The notes under the pieces: generated by a model
Told to the model about the DNA's origin: nothing
The model's database searches: none
The model's input: only the letters and a program-made list of their open reading frames with translations
Translations under genes and position numbers: made by a program
NCBI GenBank assembly: GCA_944326725.1
Contig: CALVFA010000056.1
Coordinates: 1-33,575 of the forward strand
Length of the DNA stretch: 33,575 nucleotides
Direction: 5' to 3'
Source of the DNA: an uncultured Elusimicrobiales bacterium
Lineage (GTDB): Bacteria; Elusimicrobiota; Elusimicrobia; Elusimicrobiales; Elusimicrobiaceae
Part shown: positions 29,546 to 33,575 of the stretch, piece by piece
Layout of the letters: every line of letters begins with the position of its first letter
Position numbering within the stretch: the first letter of the stretch is position 1

Positions 29546-30024
29546 TAAACGCCTTAGCCACGGGCTTTTATATCAGCTATTTGCCCGCTTTGGTTATTCC
29601 GTTTAAAAAAAATACCGGGGCCGGATTTTTAGGCACGCTGCTGGCGGTGCCGTTTGTGTTTTTACTGCCGACAGATTTTATGTTGTATTTGGTGTTTTTG
29701 CTGGCGTTTTGGGTGGTCTGCGTATGGATTTGCAAAAAGGCCCGCTTAGGCGGCACCTATCAGGGGCACGATAACCCGCGTATTGTGATAGACGAGGTGG
29801 CAGGTTATTTTACGGCGGTCATGTTTCTGCCGCGCACCTGGCCGTATTTGCTGGCGGCGTTTGTATTATTTCGCACGTTTGACACCCTAAAACCCTGGCC
29901 GGTAAAGCACTTTGACCGCATGCCCAATGCTTTTGGGGTGGTGTTTGATGATGTTTCCGCCGGACTGCTGGCTAATATTGTGGTGCAGCTGTTTATGATT
30001 TTTACCCGGCAGGCCGCGCTCTAA
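29533..30024 (+). CDS. pgpA: Phosphatidylglycerophosphatase A
   Basis: A 163-residue membrane phosphatase that converts phosphatidylglycerol phosphate to phosphatidylglycerol. Family blocks are visible: TGAGFLGTL near the N-terminus, HDNPRIVIDEVAGYF (79-93) and FRTFDTLKPWPVK. Length is typical. It overlaps pgsA, so consecutive steps of phosphatidylglycerol synthesis are coupled. Confidence 0.93.
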   Translation: MQKLINALATGFYISYLPALVIPFKKNTGAGFLGTLLAVPFVFLLPTDFMLYLVFLLAFWVVCVWICKKARLGGTYQGHDNPRIVIDEVAGYFTAVMFLPRTWPYLLAAFVLFRTFDTLKPWPVKHFDRMPNAFGVVFDDVSAGLLANIVVQLFMIFTRQAAL

Positions 30025-30056
30025 CCCGTTTATAGGGCGGAGCCAAAATTCAGATT

Positions 30057-30065
30057 TGCTATAAA
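30057..30065 (+). promoter_or_regulatory. Extended -10 promoter of the exbB operon
   Basis: TG-C-TATAAA lies in the 82-nt gap between pgpA and exbB. The predicted start is near 30072, and the leader ends in the strong AAGGAG site. Confidence 0.45.
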
Positions 30066-30106
30066 TATATTGCGCGCCGCAGGGCGCCAAAGATAAGGAG
30101 ATAAAA

Positions 30107-30748
30107 ATGGACTTTTCCAATATGACTAATTTGCGCGAACTGTTCGCCGCCGGCGGCCCGGTGCTGGTGCTGCTGATTTTGCTTTCCGTTTATTCGCTTT
30201 CCATTATTTTGGAGCGCTTTTTTAAATTTAAAAGAAGTATTGGTATGTCGCGCAAATTAATATCATACTGCCGCCATCCCATTCATTCCGACAATTACGA
30301 GAAAGTAACCGACGCCTGTACCCGGGAAATGACCAAAAACACCCCGGCGGCCCATGTTATTCTGACTTTGGTGGAAAACCGCAGCCGCTCTAAGGCAGAG
30401 CTCAAAGAAATGGCGGACTCCGTTATAGACTGGGAAGTGACCAAGCTGCAGCGCAAGCTGACCATTTTGGGTACGTTGGGCAGCATTACGCCGTTTATCG
30501 GTCTGTTCGGCACGGTAATAGGCGTTATGCACGCATTTAAAGACTTGGCCGGGGCATCTGCTTCTGCGGCGGGGGCTTCGGTAGTGGCGGCGGGTATTGC
30601 CGAGGCGCTGGTTAATACGGCAGCCGGGCTGTTTGTAGCCATTCCGGCGGTCATTGCCTACAACTATTTCCTGTCCAAGACCAATTATTTCGGCAAAGAG
30701 CTGGAAAACATTGCCGATGAAATCATCTTTCAGCAAAACCGCGGGTAA
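30107..30748 (+). CDS. exbB: ExbB/TolQ-family proton-channel protein
   Basis: A 213-residue inner-membrane protein that, with ExbD, converts proton-motive force into work on TonB/TolA. Three membrane helices are visible (about 17-36, 118-140 and 165-187), with the conserved stretch LGTLGSITPFIGLFGTVIGVMHAF and the Thr-containing NTAAGLFVAIPAVIAYNYF. Strong AAGGAG lies 7 nt before the ATG. exbD follows after 3 nt. Without TolB/Pal nearby, ExbB is preferred over TolQ, but the two are hard to separate by sequence. Confidence 0.9.
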   Translation: MDFSNMTNLRELFAAGGPVLVLLILLSVYSLSIILERFFKFKRSIGMSRKLISYCRHPIHSDNYEKVTDACTREMTKNTPAAHVILTLVENRSRSKAELKEMADSVIDWEVTKLQRKLTILGTLGSITPFIGLFGTVIGVMHAFKDLAGASASAAGASVVAAGIAEALVNTAAGLFVAIPAVIAYNYFLSKTNYFGKELENIADEIIFQQNRG

Positions 30749-30751
30749 TTT

Positions 30752-31153
30752 ATGGCGCATAAAAAACGAACCGTCATGGCAGAAATCAACATGGTGCCTT
30801 TTATAGACATCACGTTGATTTTGCTGATTATTTTTATGGTGATGAGCCCCATGCTGGTGCAAATGCAAATGAATGTGGATTTGCCCAAATCCAACGCCGT
30901 AAACACCACCGCAGAGGACGATGTTATCCGCATTGAAGTGCAGAAAAACGGGGTTATCCGCATTGACAACCGCACCTATACGGTCAAAAATTTAGAGCGT
31001 GAACTGGTGCTGCGCATGGGCAAGGCCAATAAAAAGACCATTTTGGTGGAAGCCGACAAAGACGTGCCGATACAAACGGTGGTGGACGTGTTTGACATCG
31101 CCAAAAAACTCGGCGCAGCAAAACTGGGAATCGGGGTCCTTTCTAAAAACTAA
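30752..31153 (+). CDS. exbD: ExbD/TolR-family protein
   Basis: A 133-residue protein with one membrane helix (about 18-36) containing the essential Asp19 in VPFIDITLILLIIFM, equivalent to E. coli ExbD Asp25. A periplasmic domain follows (NVDLPKS, then DKDVPIQTVVDVFDIAKKLG). It is 3 nt after exbB, and its stop overlaps the tonB-like start by one base (TAATG), so the three are translated as a set. Confidence 0.92.
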   Translation: MAHKKRTVMAEINMVPFIDITLILLIIFMVMSPMLVQMQMNVDLPKSNAVNTTAEDDVIRIEVQKNGVIRIDNRTYTVKNLERELVLRMGKANKKTILVEADKDVPIQTVVDVFDIAKKLGAAKLGIGVLSKN

Positions 31154-31887
31154 TGAACCGCTATTTTGTTTTATCCTGCCTGCTGCATTTGGCGCTGGCC
31201 CTGCTGGTGATAGGTGTCTTGAGTCCTTCGGTTGCGGACTCAAAGGTTACCTATACCATTGACTTTATCGGCAGCGGCAAAGTGGTGGCTATGCAAGCGC
31301 AGGATAAACCCGCCGGCCCCGAGGCAGGAGCGCAAAAAGAACCTGCCAAAGAAGTGGCCCAGGCTCCGGCTCCTAAAAAAGAAGAAGCCCCCAAACCAGA
31401 TAAAAAAGCCTACCAGGCTAAAGAAGAAATCTCCGCCAAAAAACAGCCTAAAAAGAAACAAACCAAAAAAGCCCCGGCGGCCGCTCCGCTGGCGGCGCCC
31501 AGCATTTTGGAAGAAGCCAAAGAAGAGCCCAAAGGCAATGCCGGCACCACCGGGCCGGGCGGAGAAGGAGAATTTGAAGGCGGCAATATCCGCACCGATT
31601 TTGCCACATTCCCCTATCCATGGTATATTACCCAGGTGCGCAACAGCCTGTGGAGCCAATGGGAGAAACGCCGCCCCGCCGGTATGGTGCGCGGCAGTTT
31701 AGTGTCTTTTGCCATTGCGCGCGACGGGAAAATAAAAGATTTGAAAGTGGAGAAATCCTCCGGTGACGACAGCTTTGACTTTGCCGCCACCTCCGCCGTG
31801 ATTAACGCAGGGCCCTTTCCGCCGCTGCCTATGCTCTATGAAAAAGACGAGTTAACCGTGACGGTGGAATTTAAACAGGAGAGCTGA
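31153..31887 (+). CDS. tonB: TonB/TolA-like energy-transducing protein
   Basis: A 244-residue protein with an N-terminal membrane anchor (about 5-24) and a long Lys/Pro/Ala/Glu-rich spacer (about 45-135). The TonB C-terminal-type domain (about 155-244) includes SFAIARDGKIKDLKVEKSSGDDSFDFAATSAV and PFPPLP. It would span the periplasm and pass energy from ExbBD to outer-membrane receptors. No TonB-dependent receptor is in the window, so a TolA-like role in envelope integrity remains possible. Confidence 0.88.
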   Translation: MNRYFVLSCLLHLALALLVIGVLSPSVADSKVTYTIDFIGSGKVVAMQAQDKPAGPEAGAQKEPAKEVAQAPAPKKEEAPKPDKKAYQAKEEISAKKQPKKKQTKKAPAAAPLAAPSILEEAKEEPKGNAGTTGPGGEGEFEGGNIRTDFATFPYPWYITQVRNSLWSQWEKRRPAGMVRGSLVSFAIARDGKIKDLKVEKSSGDDSFDFAATSAVINAGPFPPLPMLYEKDELTVTVEFKQES

Positions 31888-31888
31888 T

Positions 31889-32380
31889 ATGACCGGGTGG
31901 CAGCGTTTCTTTCTTTTAATTGCCTGTTGTGCTCTGACCATGATTTTATGGCCGCAGTATGACAGCGCCGGAGTAACATTTATGTTTATGGCGGCGCTTT
32001 TGTGGACCTGCGTGATTATTTTGCTCTCCGTGCTTAGCGGTATATTTGGCATTTATAAATTTGAGTTTTTAAACCGCTTTATCAGTATTTTATATCTGGG
32101 GGCGCTGTTGGCCTGCTTGTTATTTTATTTCCCGCTTAAAAACGGAGAAACGCCCGCCAAACGCCTGCAGAACAACCAATGGCCTACGCTTCAAGACGTA
32201 AAGCAAGGCGCCCAGCGTATGACGTTTGATTTTGACTTTGTGCACCGCACATTGCGCGACAGCCCCGTCCACAAAAAAGTGGACAAAGCCGCCAAGACGG
32301 TTTCTGAAGTGGGCGAAGATTTAAAAGAGAAAAAAGAGCAAATAGGCTCTTTTATGGAACAATTGGAGAAGGATAAATGA
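31889..32380 (+). CDS. Three-TM membrane protein with C-terminal charged helix, unknown function
   Basis: A 163-residue protein I do not recognise. Hydrophobic helices lie at about 5-20, 26-52 and 64-85. The cytoplasmic tail (about 88-163) is charged and helical, ending in a Lys/Glu coiled-coil-like stretch (KTVSEVGEDLKEKKEQ). It starts 1 nt after the tonB stop and overlaps the next gene by 4 nt (ATGA), so it belongs to the exbBD-tonB operon. Confidence 0.75.
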   Translation: MTGWQRFFLLIACCALTMILWPQYDSAGVTFMFMAALLWTCVIILLSVLSGIFGIYKFEFLNRFISILYLGALLACLLFYFPLKNGETPAKRLQNNQWPTLQDVKQGAQRMTFDFDFVHRTLRDSPVHKKVDKAAKTVSEVGEDLKEKKEQIGSFMEQLEKDK

Positions 32381-33333
32381 AAAAAACAGTTTTGGTTACC
32401 GGGGGAAAAGGCTTTATTGGCCGCAAACTAACTGACGCCTTGCTTAAAGAAGGCTATAAAGTGCGCATTGTTTCGCGCCATGCAAGCAGCAAAAAGCCCC
32501 TTAATCCGGACGTTTCCGTCGTGGCGGCAGATTACCAAGACTGCGCTTCTCTGCAGAAAGCCATGGAAGGTTGCTGCATGGTCTATCATTTAGCCGCGGC
32601 TATTTTTGGCTTTAATCAAGAAGATTTTGCCAAAGCCAATGCCCGCGCCACACAAAACATGGTCAGCGCGGCTAATTTAACACCGGGGTTGGAGCGTTTT
32701 ATTTATGTTTCCAGCCTGGCCGCCAGCGGCTACGCCCAAGACGCCTCCCAGCCGCGCACGGAGGATATGACGCCGCAGCCGGTGTCTGATTACGGTATTA
32801 CCAAATTAGCCGGCGAAAAGGCGGTGCAGACGCTCAAACCCTCGGTAAAGTGGACCATCGTCCGCCCGCCGATTGTGTATGGTAAAAATGATTCCGGCGT
32901 ATCTAAAATTGCGGCCTGGGTCAAACGCGGGCTGATGGTAAACACTTCAGGCAAAGGGTTGTTTAGCTTTGTGTATGTAGAAGATTTGGTCAAAGCGCTG
33001 ACCGATATCCCCAAAATCCAAGGGACGGAAGGACAGATTTTCTTTATTTGTGAAGAGCAGACCTATGCCTGGCCTTTGTTTATTGAAAAAATGGCCAAAG
33101 CAATGGGCGTTAAAAAACCTTTCATGCCCAATGCCCCGGTGTGGATGTTAAAACTGGCGGCGGCCATTTATTGCGGTGCGGCACGCTTGACGGGCGCTCA
33201 GCCGGCCCTTAATTATGATAAAGTGCGGGAAGCCATTATCCCCGGGCACTGGATTTGCAGCGGCAAAAAATGGAGCCAACTGAGCAGACAGCAATTTACC
33301 CCGTTAGATGAAGGATTAAAAAAGAGTTTCTAA
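32377..33333 (+). CDS. NAD(P)-dependent epimerase/dehydratase (extended SDR)
   Basis: A 318-residue extended short-chain dehydrogenase/reductase. The nucleotide-binding motif TGGKGFIG (8-15) fits the GxxGxxG pattern. The active site has Ser112/Ser113 (YVSSLAASG), Tyr139 and Lys143 (YGITK). Residues after about 230 vary and would set the substrate: nucleotide sugar, sterol-like or flavanol-like. It is the last gene of the exbB operon, overlapping its neighbour by 4 nt. The substrate cannot be assigned. Confidence 0.88.
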   Translation: MKKTVLVTGGKGFIGRKLTDALLKEGYKVRIVSRHASSKKPLNPDVSVVAADYQDCASLQKAMEGCCMVYHLAAAIFGFNQEDFAKANARATQNMVSAANLTPGLERFIYVSSLAASGYAQDASQPRTEDMTPQPVSDYGITKLAGEKAVQTLKPSVKWTIVRPPIVYGKNDSGVSKIAAWVKRGLMVNTSGKGLFSFVYVEDLVKALTDIPKIQGTEGQIFFICEEQTYAWPLFIEKMAKAMGVKKPFMPNAPVWMLKLAAAIYCGAARLTGAQPALNYDKVREAIIPGHWICSGKKWSQLSRQQFTPLDEGLKKSF

Positions 33334-33361
33334 CCTTTCCGACGAACAAGACGGGAAAGAA

Positions 33362-33390
33362 AAGACAACTTTTTCATTATTTGTTATAAT
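33362..33390 (+). promoter_or_regulatory. Promoter of tRNA-Ser
   Basis: AAGACA (33362-33367), 17-bp spacer, perfect TATAAT (33385-33390) with an extended TG-T. The predicted start is about 33 nt upstream of the mature tRNA. Confidence 0.72.
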
Positions 33391-33429
33391 AATAGTGTCA
33401 GAGCCATTTTAGACGGAAAAATCCCTTTA

Positions 33430-33520
33430 GGAGAGGTGGCTGAGAGGCCGAAAGCGGCGGTTTGCTAAACCGTTATACGGGTTAACTCCCGTATCGAGGG
33501 TTCGAATCCCTCCCTCTCCG
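33430..33520 (+). tRNA. tRNA-Ser (anticodon GCU)
   Basis: A 91-nt class II tRNA. The acceptor stem GGAGAGG / CCTCTCC has discriminator G. The anticodon stem-loop is GCGGT-TTGCTAA-ACCGT with GCT at 33464-33466. The long variable arm has a 7-bp stem (ATACGGG / CCCGTAT), and the T arm is GAGGG-TTCGAAT-CCCTC. It decodes AGC/AGU. No CCA is encoded. Confidence 0.97.
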
Positions 33521-33529
33521 TTTCTGACG

Positions 33530-33564
33530 AGAGCCCGTTTCTTGGACGAAACGGGCTCTTTTTT
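33530..33564 (+). terminator. Intrinsic terminator of tRNA-Ser
   Basis: A perfect 12-bp stem AGAGCCCGTTTC / GAAACGGGCTCT with a TTGGAC loop and a T run. Confidence 0.92.
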
Positions 33565-33575
33565 GCCCTTTTTAC

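Noticed and set aside
1..33575. CRISPR arrays, insertion sequences, integrases or attachment sites
   Set aside because: No regularly spaced direct repeats, transposase motifs or tRNA-adjacent direct repeats were seen. The tRNA-Ser at the right end has no integrase nearby within the window.

Overview
The window looks like a chromosomal segment of a Gram-negative, probably anaerobic, gut-type bacterium. Envelope genes (LolA-like carrier, ExbB/ExbD/TonB-like trio, a lipoprotein) imply an outer membrane, and pyruvate phosphate dikinase suggests PPi-linked glycolysis. My best guess is Elusimicrobiota or a similar deep-branching didern lineage. That is an inference from overall flavour (Lys/Ala-rich tails, gene mix), not something I could test. 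Most of the window is core genome. I see no insertion sequence, integrase, phage gene or CRISPR array.

Layout. 1-2.4 kb (+): a metal-resistance operon, with a textbook promoter, a 9-2-9 ArsR/SmtB operator, an ArsR sensor and a Zn/Cd/Pb-type P1B ATPase. 2.5-3.3 kb (+): a HAD phosphatase. 3.4-9.7 kb (-): gmk-rpoZ-udg-priA, then tyrS-mltG, so nucleotide supply, RNA polymerase omega, DNA repair and replication restart, tRNA charging and peptidoglycan processing. 9.8-13.7 kb (-): an accessory block of two membrane-anchored ankyrin proteins, two look-alike two-TM proteins with a small beta-rich cytoplasmic part, and a secreted HExxH metalloprotease with a Cys-rich tail. 13.8-16.6 kb (-): ppdK. 16.6-17.5 kb: a mostly non-coding stretch with GGCC-rich inverted repeats, one small ORF and a complex rpsO leader. 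17.5-19.9 kb (+): rpsO-pnp. 20-25.7 kb (+): a secreted protein of unknown function, a trypsin-like lipoprotein protease, accB plus a small winged-helix gene, and a large secreted protein with a caspase-like (clan CD) His/Cys dyad. 25.8-33.3 kb (+): tightly packed envelope and division genes ftsK-lolA-pgsA-pgpA, then exbB-exbD-tonB-membrane protein-SDR. 33.4 kb: tRNA-Ser(GCU) with its own promoter and terminator.

Most worth a second look: a PriA homologue whose three ATPase motifs are all eroded while its eight zinc cysteines remain; the secreted caspase-like protein; the ankyrin/two-TM/metalloprotease block; four genes whose -10 box sits 6-9 nt before the ATG with no Shine-Dalgarno (leaderless candidates); a promoter that would start directly at an intrinsic terminator hairpin ahead of rpsO; a GGCC-rich repeat seen at two sites; and shared Lys/Ala-rich N-terminal tails on PPDK and AccB.
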